Notes: a model not told the origin generated them from the letters alone. A stretch of 17,765 nucleotides of DNA from Pseudobacteriovorax antillogorgiicola (GCA_945897695.1 CAMDGW010000025.1:1-17765), one strand, 5' to 3'. Counted from the stretch's first letter, positions 1-7,115 are shown. Program-made: numbers and translations.

Positions 1-831
1 AAGAATTTCGTATGTATCGCGCGCAGAGTGTCCAATGGCAATGATGATGTGATCTGTAGCAATTTCCTGGCCGTCATCAAGAACAACGATGTATCGTGCA
101 TGATCACCGCCGTCTTTAAAGTCGACAAACCTCCGACCAAATTTGAAATCACAACCTGTTTTCTCCAGGTGAACTCGCATATTTTTTGCAATACGCACGA
201 GGAAGTCTGTTCCGATGTGCGGCTTGGCATCATATTGAATTTCATTTGGGGCGCCGTGGGTGACAAACTGGTCAAATACATGTCTGATCAGAGGGTGATT
301 TCGTCCACAAGTCAGTTTGCCGTCAGAAAATGTTCCTGCTCCACCTTCTCCAAAACAGTAATTACTTTCAGGTGTAAAAATACCCCGTGAACGTAGTTTA
401 TTCGTGGTCTTGATTCTCTTCTCTACAGGTTCACCACGCTCGATAACAACCGATGACTGGCCGGCACGTGACAACGTGAGTGCGGTAAAAATTCCGCTTG
501 GACCAGAACCAATGATGATCGGACGATGTCTGAAGTTAATTTGGGGAAATTCAATCCCTTCTAATGGATCTGATGGCGCAGTTGCTTCTGCAATCGAAGC
601 AAGTGAAGACTTAGTCTGATAAACCGTATCTTCATCTTCGACATCGACGTCGACTTGATAATGGTAGACGATGCGTGCTTTGCGCCGGGCATCGAGAGAT
701 TTCTTATTGATTTGAACGCGGCGGATGGCGTCTTCGGGAATCTCCAGCATAGAAGCAATCTGACTGTTTAGCAGAAGGTTCGCTGGGATCTCGCTGACGG
801 GCACTTCAACATCATGAAGTCGCAGGGTCAT
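1..831 (-). CDS. FAD-dependent dehydrogenase (COG2509-like), C-terminus cut by window edge
   Basis: The minus-strand frame is open from the ATG at 831 to the window edge (277 codons, no stop), so the C-terminal part lies outside. Residues 1-75 form an N-terminal domain rich in basic and then acidic residues. A Rossmann FAD-binding motif IIGSGPSG follows at about 106-113, ending in the acidic VVIERGE at 128-134 that would contact the FAD ribose. Residues 160-172 read FGEGGAGTFSDGK, and IIIAIGHSARDT lies at 262-273. These match the family annotated as uncharacterised FAD-dependent dehydrogenases; the substrate is unknown. An AGGAG lies 8 to 9 bases before the ATG, which fixes the start. A promoter-like pair lies just upstream. 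The soluble N-terminus has no signal peptide, so a cytoplasmic location is likely. Confidence 0.88.
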   Translation of the reverse strand, partial: MTLRLHDVEVPVSEIPANLLLNSQIASMLEIPEDAIRRVQINKKSLDARRKARIVYHYQVDVDVEDEDTVYQTKSSLASIAEATAPSDPLEGIEFPQINFRHRPIIIGSGPSGIFTALTLSRAGQSSVVIERGEPVEKRIKTTNKLRSRGIFTPESNYCFGEGGAGTFSDGKLTCGRNHPLIRHVFDQFVTHGAPNEIQYDAKPHIGTDFLVRIAKNMRVHLEKTGCDFKFGRRFVDFKDGGDHARYIVVLDDGQEIATDHIIIAIGHSARDTYEIL

Positions 832-862
832 GGGGATCGCTCCTCAGTATGAATGAGGGGCG

Positions 863-891
863 GATATATAATAGAATGTAGCCTATTACAA
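863..891 (-). promoter_or_regulatory. Candidate sigma-70 promoter of the FAD dehydrogenase
   Basis: On the minus strand a TTGTAA (886-891) and a TATATC (863-868) are separated by 17 bases. A transcript would start near 856 and carry a short leader with the AGGAG at about 842-846. Each box matches consensus at about four of six positions, so this is a sequence-only guess. Confidence 0.4.
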
Positions 892-950
892 TGATTTTAT
901 GATGATTCTATCAACCACCTGAAATTACAATATAAATTTGGGTTAGGGGG

Positions 951-983
951 GTTAGGCTGGCTTTCATGGAAAGCCAGCCTAAC
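951..983 (-). terminator. Perfect 15-bp hairpin downstream of the Spy-like gene
   Basis: GTTAGGCTGGCTTTC at 951-965 and its exact reverse complement at 969-983 enclose a 3-base loop. It begins 9 bases beyond the stop codon of the minus-strand gene at 993-1562, so it probably ends or protects that transcript. On the minus strand the hairpin is followed by a C-run rather than a T-run, so it is not a textbook intrinsic terminator. Confidence 0.55.
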
Positions 984-992
984 TGCAGGGTC

Positions 993-1562
993 TTAATCGA
1001 TGGCATGCTCTTCCGCATCATGGTCGTGGCCCGATAACTTCATGGCGGCCATGCAAACAAGCGCAGCCTTGCGTTGCTCTGGTTTTAGGGTCTGAAACAG
1101 AATTTTCGTGACAAGTTCGCCTTTTGCTTGGGCGATGGCAGTCACGGCATTTACGGCGTCGGCAACACGAGCTGATGCTTCGGATTCAAGGCCGTTTGCG
1201 GTGAGAGCATTGTGAAGGTACTTTAGACGTGCAATCTTAAGATTTGTCTCAAGAGGCAAAGTTTTTTCTTTGAAGGCAAACAAATCATCACGCATCGTGA
1301 CCTTCTGCTCTTCAGTTGCTTCGATTTTAGCGCAGATTTCTTTTAGTTTTTTCATCTCCGCTGCAACCCGCGAAAGTTCCGAATGTTTGCCGTGCTCTTC
1401 TGTCACGCCTAGTGTGAGCGCTTCGTCAAATGTCTCGACCATTTTCTGCACTTTAGAGTGCTCACTTGGCATTGTGGAAAAATCGCTAGCCTTCGCTTGA
1501 CCTGAAAATATCACTGCGCTGGCCACGGCAATTTTTCCTGCTGTTAAAATCATACTCTTCAT
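993..1562 (-). CDS. Periplasmic Spy/CpxP-like helical protein
   Basis: This is a 189-residue exported protein. The start at 1562 (MKSMILTAGK) is preferred over an in-frame ATG four codons upstream, because GGAG lies 6 bases before 1562 while the upstream ATG has only a weak site. Residues 1-25 form a signal peptide with probable cleavage after AKA. The rest is charged and predicted helical, with no transmembrane segment. Near the C-terminus ILFQTLKPEQRKAAL resembles the LTxxQ-type motif of Spy/CpxP periplasmic chaperones and the metal-responsive CnrX/ZraP group. The protein ends in a His/Asp/Glu-rich tail (GHDHDAEEHAID) that could bind metal. Two cysteines lie in the mature part. The Spy/CpxP assignment rests on this motif, size and export signal, so it is moderate. 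It is probably monocistronic, with a hairpin just downstream. Confidence 0.7.
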   Translation of the reverse strand: MKSMILTAGKIAVASAVIFSGQAKASDFSTMPSEHSKVQKMVETFDEALTLGVTEEHGKHSELSRVAAEMKKLKEICAKIEATEEQKVTMRDDLFAFKEKTLPLETNLKIARLKYLHNALTANGLESEASARVADAVNAVTAIAQAKGELVTKILFQTLKPEQRKAALVCMAAMKLSGHDHDAEEHAID

Positions 1563-1810
1563 TTTGTACTCCATTATCTTCTGAGGCCAAATTTTTCAAA
1601 AAGTGATGAGGTGGCCTCACCCGACACATCACTGAGACGGGGAGATCAATTGCAAATGACATTCCTTTTTCTTTTTTTCTGAAAGGACCTTGTACTTCAA
1701 GGCTTCTAGATAATGTGCACTCGATTAAGACAAGTTTGTAAACTCACAATGATTGCAATAATCTGACTAATTTTGTGAAATAATGCAGGACCAAGGATTC
1801 TTCAAAACAT

Positions 1811-1847
1811 AAAAAAACCCCCACAATAGTTTCGATTGTGGGGGTTT
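1811..1847 (-). terminator. Intrinsic terminator of the catalase-like lipoprotein gene
   Basis: The arms CCCCCACAAT (1818-1827) and ATTGTGGGGG (1835-1844) pair perfectly, are extended by three A-T pairs, and enclose a 7-base loop. On the minus strand the hairpin is followed by seven T residues (1817-1811). It starts a few bases after the TAA at 1852-1854 and is a classic rho-independent terminator. Confidence 0.93.
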
Positions 1848-1851
1848 CATA

Positions 1852-2808
1852 TTAGCGGTTGCGTGGATGGGGAAAATGCAGCCGGTGGTCACAGCCATCA
1901 CTTAGGGACTCTCGCGTCAGGTGAATAGATCCAAGGCGTTTGGGGGCTGGGTGTGCGCCGTCCGATGTATAGATGCCGAAGTTTAGGCCATTGGCATAAT
2001 GCTTAAGCTGCAGTTCTTGGCGAAAATCATCAATTCCGGTGCGTTCACTGTTTTCTGATTTTAGCATAAATCCAATTGGAGTAACGGCCTTTTGTCCAGG
2101 TTTTAAGCCAAGCTCTGCGATGGGATATAGCTGTCTGACGCCTGGTTCATTGTCGGCAGCAGTGAATACACTAACGATCTCTTTTAAGGTTCTGATCATA
2201 AAAAGTGAACTAGCGTGGATCGATGAAGCGGGTTTATTCGTTTTTGGCAAATCAAGAAACGACTGACTATCCGTTCCGCCTAGATCATCCACGGTGAAAA
2301 AATTTGCGGTCTTAAGTTGCCGAGGATCTTGTTCATCAGTAGTAGGATAAAGTTTCCCAGCAAGACCAAATGCACGCCAGTCAGCAGTTGTGGCATTTCC
2401 CATGGCTTCTGATGCACGCATGATGATCACTGCTTTACTGCCATTTGCAAAATAACCTGTGTATGGATTGTCCTCAGTAATGGTCCATGTACCAGCAAAG
2501 CAGATGCCGATTGGATGCAAAAGCTTTTGAAATCGGGGGAGCGTATCACTTGGTGTTGATAGTGTTCTGTTTACTGCTCGTTCCAGAAGGTTGACACTTC
2601 CTTCAAAAAATTTTGAGTAACTGGTTTTATATTCGGCAAGGCTACCCTCGCGGTAGGGGCCCTCATTTACCTCGGACCATACCTTGGCGAAATTAGAGCC
2701 CTCGTATATCTGCGACTGCAGTGAGCTGTGATCCTCGCGCCCGCAACTACTGAGAAGACCCGCGATGGATAAAGTGAGAACTTTCTGTCTGGTTGTCATT
2801 GGTTTCAT
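1852..2808 (-). CDS. Lipoprotein with catalase-like (heme-binding fold) sequence
   Basis: This 318-residue protein has a lipoprotein signal: a basic N-terminus, a hydrophobic stretch and the lipobox LSSC with Cys22, so it is probably anchored in an envelope membrane facing the periplasm. GGAG lies 6 bases before the ATG at 2808. Residues 97-190 follow a pattern I associate with the catalase superfamily: LHPIG with His98, GTWTI, YTGYF, a basic/hydrophobic strand ending IIMRASEA with Arg131, WRAFGLAGKLYPT at 144-156, then TANFFTVDDL and a SFLDL segment. In catalases the corresponding blocks carry the distal His, the VRFS strand, the RGFA-KFY segment and the N-x-P-VFF segment. The C-terminus (LGSIHLTRESLSDGCDHRLHFPH) shows no clear R-x-x-x-Y proximal heme ligand. 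Catalase-like fold is therefore inference, and catalytic activity is uncertain. It is transcribed divergently from an XRE regulator and has its own terminator. Confidence 0.6.
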   Translation of the reverse strand: MKPMTTRQKVLTLSIAGLLSSCGREDHSSLQSQIYEGSNFAKVWSEVNEGPYREGSLAEYKTSYSKFFEGSVNLLERAVNRTLSTPSDTLPRFQKLLHPIGICFAGTWTITEDNPYTGYFANGSKAVIIMRASEAMGNATTADWRAFGLAGKLYPTTDEQDPRQLKTANFFTVDDLGGTDSQSFLDLPKTNKPASSIHASSLFMIRTLKEIVSVFTAADNEPGVRQLYPIAELGLKPGQKAVTPIGFMLKSENSERTGIDDFRQELQLKHYANGLNFGIYTSDGAHPAPKRLGSIHLTRESLSDGCDHRLHFPHPRNR

Positions 2809-2886
2809 GGTCTGCTCCTATAGGTCGCCCCAAGTCCGATTGGCGCTTTATTTCTGCGACGATCTATCTCATGGGGGCTATGTACT

Positions 2887-2924
2887 GTATACTTATTTCT
2901 AAGTAGTATTGTTTTATAATACTA
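2887..2924. promoter_or_regulatory. Palindrome-rich divergent operator/promoter region
   Basis: Three dyads lie side by side between the lipoprotein and the regulator: GTATAC (2887-2892), ACTTA-TTTC-TAAGT (2891-2904) and TAGTATT-N7-AATACTA (2904-2924). A perfect TATAAT (2915-2920) sits inside the third and would be the -10 box of the regulator gene, though no good -35 box is visible. A repressor bound to the third dyad would block this promoter, which fits autoregulation. This is inference from position and symmetry. Confidence 0.5.
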
Positions 2925-2947
2925 TTGGTCTGTCGGGAGGATCTTTC

Positions 2948-3661
2948 ATGAGTGAAACAAGCAAGCTAATCAATGGATTAAAGTCAGAACTTAAAACTCG
3001 AGGCTTGACGTATAAAGACCTGGCCCAGCGCCTGAATCTCAGTGAGCCTTCCGTAAAAAGGCTATTTGCCGAAGAATCATTTACGTTGGAGCGATTTGCC
3101 AAGGCTTGCGAGGTCGTTGGAACCTCTATTCACAGCATTTTGAAGACGAGTGATGGCCGCGATGATGGGGGGCTTGCGCACCTTTCGCTTGAACAAGAGG
3201 AGATGCTTGCATCCGATCCCGACTATTTTGGGGTTTTTCACCGCTTACTGCATGGTTACAAGATGTCTTACGTACAAAATCGCATGCAGCTATCAGACGC
3301 TCAATTCACGCGAGTGCTAGTTGCCCTCGACAAAATTGGTGTCATTGATCTAGGCCCGGGTAACGTGGTCAAGTTCAAGACGCCACGACTTATACGCTGG
3401 GATAACGATGGGCCTCTTATGAAGACATACGGTGAAAAAGTGCGGCAAGTTTATTTCAAAGATCCTTTTCTTGGACCTGCGACCTACTGCCGTTTTTTAA
3501 CGGGCCCACTATCAGATCGCGTGGCTATAATTGCAGAAGATCGACTGCGCAAAGTCTGCCGCGAGATCGAGGACATGTGGGAGTGGGATATGAGATCTAA
3601 GCCTAAAGATCCGCGGCGTCACCACGGTATTCTTGTTGCATGCAAACCTTGGGATTGGTGA
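2948..3661 (+). CDS. XRE/Cro-C1 family transcriptional regulator with C-terminal domain
   Basis: This 237-residue regulator starts at the ATG at 2948, which has GGAGG 7 bases upstream. A TTG at 2909 in the same frame has no such site and lies in the operator region. Residues 5-65 form a helix-turn-helix of the Cro/C1 type, with TYKDLAQRLN as the first helix and SEPSVKRLFAEE as the probable recognition helix. Residues 75-150 are predicted mostly helical and could be a second winged-helix-like unit (QLSDAQFTRVLVALDKIGVIDL). The C-terminal part, ending in KPWDW, matches no domain I can name. The gene is divergent from the catalase-like lipoprotein and shares its promoter region, so it probably controls that gene and itself. 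The effector is unknown. Confidence 0.8.
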   Translation: MSETSKLINGLKSELKTRGLTYKDLAQRLNLSEPSVKRLFAEESFTLERFAKACEVVGTSIHSILKTSDGRDDGGLAHLSLEQEEMLASDPDYFGVFHRLLHGYKMSYVQNRMQLSDAQFTRVLVALDKIGVIDLGPGNVVKFKTPRLIRWDNDGPLMKTYGEKVRQVYFKDPFLGPATYCRFLTGPLSDRVAIIAEDRLRKVCREIEDMWEWDMRSKPKDPRRHHGILVACKPWDW

Positions 3662-3922
3662 CCAATTGAAGATTTGAGTCAGTCGTCGTTGGTGGCATTT
3701 CCGCAAAAAAGTCCCAGTTGATTGAAAATTGCGAATATGCGCCAAGTCAGCGAAGTTTCCGCCGCATAATTTAGCAAGAATCATTCGTCTAAAAACCGTG
3801 TTACCCCTTAATATTTTGCCTATTATCGATGCCAAGCCGCAAGTGGCATAATCCATGCTAGTGACAGCACCTTATCACTGTAGCCGCAGTCCATTGCGGG
3901 TTACACTTTGAAGGAGTCGATT
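3662..3922. other. Intergenic region with a hairpin before the SIMPL gene
   Basis: These 261 bases hold no convincing gene. The only structure I see is an imperfect dyad at 3881-3904, with core CCGCA (3884-3888) and TGCGG (3895-3899) and partly paired flanks. It ends 7 bases before the AAGGAG of the next gene and could fold in its 5' leader. No terminator is visible behind the regulator gene. Confidence 0.35.
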
Positions 3923-4696
3923 ATGATGATTTACAGAGGTTTAGTGTCTGGACTACTTGGTCTTTGTTTGAGCAGTGCTGTCATGGCAGATGAGACCAAG
4001 GGATCAATCGTGTTGGTCGGAAGGGGTGCGGCATCTTCTGAGCCAGAGTATGTCTCTTTAAGTATTAAGGTGTCGTCGATTTGCTACGAGACGTCTCGGG
4101 ACGCACAGGCAGCAAATGCTAAGATGTCTTCTCAGCTTTTAACGATCCTTCAGGGATTCAAAAAAGATGATCGCGATAAGATCACAGCCAGTGGTGGAGC
4201 CAACATTCGCCAAACCGAAACCACGCAAATCGGCTCAGATTCGAAAGTCCTCTGTGAAATGAAGTGGCGATCAGAAAACAATCTTAATATTTCTATGGCT
4301 AAGATGGACGATCTCGCAGAGCTGCAGGATAAAATCTTTGCAGAACTGAATCAGTCAGCTGAAATCAATCCTGATCAGGTTGAACAGACATTTGCGGAAG
4401 TATGGCGTCCTAGTTTCGGCGTATACCCAGAGACGTCTCTAAAACTTCGTAACTCAGCTCAAGGTTCAGCATTTGATGATGCAAAATCACAGTTTGATGG
4501 TCTGAATTCTCGCTGCTCTTTCCTTGACCCAAAAATATTGAGCATCATTCCCCCAGAGTTTAACTATGGAGTCAAATCTGCTGGAGATCGCGCTGCAGCC
4601 AGCTATTACTCACCGGTGATTCCAGATGCCATTGAAATACAAGCAACTCTGAGAATGGAATGGGAATTTACGCCAAATTCGCAATGTAAGCGCTGA
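3923..4696 (+). CDS. SIMPL/DUF541 domain periplasmic protein
   Basis: This 257-residue exported protein starts at the ATG at 3923, which has AAGGAG 6 bases upstream; a TTG five codons earlier is unlikely. Residues 1-22 are a signal peptide with probable cleavage after AVMA. The mature protein opens with GSIVLVGRGAASSEPEYVSLSIKVSS, the usual first strand of SIMPL (YggE/BP26-like) domains, followed by the typical pattern of alternating strands and a long helix (AANAKMSSQLLTILQGF). Family members are periplasmic or outer-membrane-associated and often linked to oxidative stress, but their molecular role is unsettled. Four cysteines in the mature part could form disulfides. A possible promoter for the next gene lies downstream, so the two genes may be separate units. 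Confidence 0.82.
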   Translation: MMIYRGLVSGLLGLCLSSAVMADETKGSIVLVGRGAASSEPEYVSLSIKVSSICYETSRDAQAANAKMSSQLLTILQGFKKDDRDKITASGGANIRQTETTQIGSDSKVLCEMKWRSENNLNISMAKMDDLAELQDKIFAELNQSAEINPDQVEQTFAEVWRPSFGVYPETSLKLRNSAQGSAFDDAKSQFDGLNSRCSFLDPKILSIIPPEFNYGVKSAGDRAAASYYSPVIPDAIEIQATLRMEWEFTPNSQCKR

Positions 4697-4705
4697 CCCA
4701 AACCC

Positions 4706-4733
4706 TTGTTTTTTCGGCTTCATCATGTACTAT
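4706..4733 (+). promoter_or_regulatory. Candidate promoter of fhs
   Basis: TTGTTT (4706-4711) and TACTAT (4728-4733) are 16 bases apart. A transcript would start near 4740 and give a leader of about 38 bases before the fhs start at 4778. Each box matches consensus at about four of six positions. Confidence 0.38.
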
Positions 4734-4777
4734 CGAGGCTCTTTTAAGCCTTAATCTACCGCGAGGTGGCCACCGTC

Positions 4778-6421
4778 ATGATGAAGCCAATCACAGAAGT
4801 TGCTCGTTTACTCCAAATTTCCGATGATAACGTGGAGCCATTTGGCCGAGACAAAGCCAAAATCCGCCTCGATGCGTTGGCTCAGGCAGAAAAAAGAAAA
4901 TCTCCTGGTAAGCTGATCTTGGTATCTGCCATTACGCCGACCCCGGCAGGTGAGGGTAAAACCACCATTTCGATTGGTCTTGCTCAAGGCCTGCGTAAGC
5001 TTGGACAGAATGCGGTACTCGCGCTCCGTCAGCCCTCAATGGGTCCGGTCTTTGGAAGAAAAGGTGGAGCCACCGGCGGCGGAAAATGTCGTCTTGAGCC
5101 CTCAGATTCAATAAATCTCCAATTTACTGGAGACTTTCACGCCATCACGGCTGCGCACAATCTACTTGCGGCGGCGATTGATAACAAAATTCATTATGGT
5201 AACTCCCGTATCGATCCTCTGCGTGTCCTGTGGAAGAGAGTGATCGACATGAACGATCGTAGCCTACGCAATGTTGTGGCAGGGCTTGGCGGTCGGTCAG
5301 TCGGGGGCACTCCCCGTCAATCTGGTTTTGACATCACAGCGGCAAGTGAAATCATGGCTATCATGTGTCTTGCGGAATCTCGTGCAGATCTGCGTCGTCG
5401 CATCGACAGTATTTTAATTGGATATGACCGAACGAATCAGCCCATCCTTGCAAAAGAAATCGGAGTTACGGGCGCCATGATGGCGATCCTAAATGAAGCT
5501 ATTATGCCTAATTTAGTTCAATCTCAGGAGGGTACTCCAGCCTTTGTTCACGGTGGCCCGTTTGCAAATATTGCACACGGTTGTAATTCAGTTTTGGCAA
5601 CGCGAATGGCGATGGCTCATGGAGACTGGGCAATCACTGAAGCTGGCTTTGCGTTTGACTTAGGCGCAGAGAAGTTTCTGAATATCAAGGCTCGTTCTGC
5701 TCAACTTAATCCGGCAGCGTTTGTGATTGTTGCGACGGTTCGTGCATTGAAGATGCATGGTGGAGTTGCTATTTCAGATCTTGGCAAAGAAAATATGCTA
5801 GCTCTGACCAATGGTCTGGAAAATCTTGCGGCTCACATCGAGGCTGCTAAGGTTTTTGGAAAGCCTATCGTGGTGGCTATCAATCAACGTGCTGAAGACT
5901 CCAAGCCAGAGCTAGACTGCATTAAAGACTTCTGCGCTAAAGTGGATGTCTTGTGTGCCGTGGCCGATGCCTTTGCAAAGGGTGGTGAAGGAGCAACTGA
6001 ACTTGCTGAAAAAGTTATGATTGCGGCGATGCAGGGGCAGGGTAAACCACTCGAGCAGCTTTATACACCCGACGTTTCTTTTGCAAAGAAGGTTGAGGCT
6101 ATTGCGGTGAGAATTTACGGTGCCGCGAGCGTTGTGTTTTCTCCTGACGCTGAATCTAAACTAAAACGCGCAGAAAAAGACGGCTTTGGGCACCTACCAG
6201 TTTGTATGGCTAAGACTCAAAACTCTCTTTCTGATAACCCGAAGGCTTTTGGTCGACCAAAAGATTTTACGGTGACCATACGCGACATTGAAATTGCCGC
6301 TGGCGCAGGATTTATTGTGGCTCTGGCTGGGGACATTATGAGAATGCCAGGTCTTCCAGAGGTGCCCTCAGCAGAAAAAATTGATGTAGACGACTCGGGT
6401 CGGATCTTAAACCTAACCTAA
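4778..6421 (+). CDS. fhs: Formate--tetrahydrofolate ligase
   Basis: This enzyme joins formate to tetrahydrofolate using ATP and makes 10-formyl-THF for purine synthesis, formyl-Met-tRNA and the one-carbon pool in the cytoplasm. The protein is 547 residues, slightly short of the usual roughly 555; the missing part is the extreme N-terminus before MKPITEVA. I place the start at the ATG at 4778 with AGGTGG 8 bases upstream; the next ATG (4781) is an alternative and a GTG at 4766 is less likely. The nucleotide-binding loop TPTPAGEGKTT is at residues 53-63. Conserved blocks follow: ALRQPSMGPVFG, GGATGGGK, FTGDFHAI, HGGPFANIAHG and the C-terminal VALAGDIMRMPGLP. An intrinsic terminator lies behind it. 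No folD or other one-carbon gene is in the window. Confidence 0.97.
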   Translation: MMKPITEVARLLQISDDNVEPFGRDKAKIRLDALAQAEKRKSPGKLILVSAITPTPAGEGKTTISIGLAQGLRKLGQNAVLALRQPSMGPVFGRKGGATGGGKCRLEPSDSINLQFTGDFHAITAAHNLLAAAIDNKIHYGNSRIDPLRVLWKRVIDMNDRSLRNVVAGLGGRSVGGTPRQSGFDITAASEIMAIMCLAESRADLRRRIDSILIGYDRTNQPILAKEIGVTGAMMAILNEAIMPNLVQSQEGTPAFVHGGPFANIAHGCNSVLATRMAMAHGDWAITEAGFAFDLGAEKFLNIKARSAQLNPAAFVIVATVRALKMHGGVAISDLGKENMLALTNGLENLAAHIEAAKVFGKPIVVAINQRAEDSKPELDCIKDFCAKVDVLCAVADAFAKGGEGATELAEKVMIAAMQGQGKPLEQLYTPDVSFAKKVEAIAVRIYGAASVVFSPDAESKLKRAEKDGFGHLPVCMAKTQNSLSDNPKAFGRPKDFTVTIRDIEIAAGAGFIVALAGDIMRMPGLPEVPSAEKIDVDDSGRILNLT

Positions 6422-6429
6422 AACAAATG

Positions 6430-6457
6430 AGCCAGCCCTAACCGGCTGGTTAATTTT
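6430..6457 (+). terminator. Intrinsic terminator of fhs
   Basis: CCAGCC (6432-6437) and GGCTGG (6444-6449) form the stem, extended by a G-U and an A-T pair with a 6-base loop, and are followed by TAATTTTT. The fhs stop is about 10 bases upstream. The minus strand has a TTTGTTTT run on the other side, so it may also stop transcripts from the convergent gene at 6460-6897. Confidence 0.8.
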
Positions 6458-6459
6458 TG

Positions 6460-6897
6460 TTAGTTACAAGAAACGTTTTCATTATAGAAAAAACATGTGC
6501 CATTTTGTGATGCGCCGCATGTGCGATTAACAGTGCATACATTTCTGCCGCATGCTGCAGTGACTTCCCACACGAAACAAGTATTATTTTTGCTGTAACC
6601 GCAGCGTCTTCCTGTGGCGCAGTAACGTCCACAAGCTTTAGTGGAATTCCAGATGTAGCAGGTTCCATTTCGCAAATCGGCACATGAGCGGCCTTCAACG
6701 CAGTTTTCAAAGACACTAGCGTTTTCAAAAAAATGGTCCTGTGGGGCCTCGAGTTCTTCTGCGCCAGTGGCAAGAGATGAGTCGTCCTCCCGAGTGATTT
6801 CTTGTGCGCTGGCGACGTTGGCGTTACCTGCCATAACCAGGGTTATCGCAAGGAAGCTGAACAAAATTAAAAAATTTTTACTGAAATAATTTTTCAT
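6460..6897 (-). CDS. Secreted protein with three tandem four-cysteine repeats
   Basis: This 145-residue protein has a clear signal peptide (residues 1-31, cleavage probably after VASA). An acidic linker follows (about 33-60), then a cysteine-rich domain to the end. The twelve cysteines fall into three repeats of identical spacing, C-x5-C-x7-C-x8-C: 66/72/80/89, 93/99/107/116 and 121/127/135/144. The linkers between repeats are 3 and 4 residues. Each repeat also shares an arginine before its second cysteine, N-x-T or NGT before the third, and an aromatic pair after the third. This implies internal duplication and a disulfide-stabilised, probably extracellular or periplasmic fold. I do not recognise the family. 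The Shine-Dalgarno site is weak (GAGAG 7 bases upstream). The gene is convergent with fhs and divergent from the small secreted protein at 7116. Confidence 0.8.
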   Translation of the reverse strand: MKNYFSKNFLILFSFLAITLVMAGNANVASAQEITREDDSSLATGAEELEAPQDHFFENASVFENCVEGRSCADLRNGTCYIWNSTKACGRYCATGRRCGYSKNNTCFVWEVTAACGRNVCTVNRTCGASQNGTCFFYNENVSCN

Positions 6898-6927
6898 AGG
6901 ATATCTCTCGTTGGAGGGTTATGGATC

Positions 6928-6947
6928 GTAGCCAGGGTCTCTGCTAC
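6928..6947. promoter_or_regulatory. Inverted repeat GTAGC-N10-GCTAC, copy 1
   Basis: GTAGC (6928-6932) and GCTAC (6943-6947) are separated by exactly 10 bases and preceded by GGAT plus one base. The site lies about 30 bases upstream of the start of the cysteine-repeat gene. A second copy with the same spacing lies 107 bases away, which suggests binding sites for a dimeric regulator. This is inference. Confidence 0.45.
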
Positions 6948-7034
6948 TAAAAGGATGCAAAAAACGCAACGTCGCCAAATTGACTTATGACAGAGGCCAT
7001 CCCATGAAGGGGGCTAATGACTTTGTGATTGGAT

Positions 7035-7054
7035 GTAGCCCGAATTGGTGCTAC
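7035..7054. promoter_or_regulatory. Inverted repeat GTAGC-N10-GCTAC, copy 2
   Basis: GTAGC (7035-7039) and GCTAC (7050-7054) have the same 10-base spacing as copy 1 and are also preceded by GGAT. The site lies about 60 bases upstream of the small secreted protein gene at 7116. The left arm could alternatively pair with GGGCTA at 7011-7016 in RNA. Confidence 0.45.
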
Positions 7055-7115
7055 GAAGCCGCTAGGGCCTGTTTGGGAAATCAAGATTGGGTCTGGGCCA
7101 ACTAAGGAGTTTTTT

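Noticed and set aside
28..390. Open plus-strand frame of 120 codons
   Set aside because: It lies antisense to the FAD dehydrogenase, whose minus-strand frame shows clear family motifs.
3512..3856. Open minus-strand frame of 114 codons
   Set aside because: It overlaps the end of the XRE regulator on the opposite strand, has no ribosome binding site I can see, and its sequence resembles nothing.
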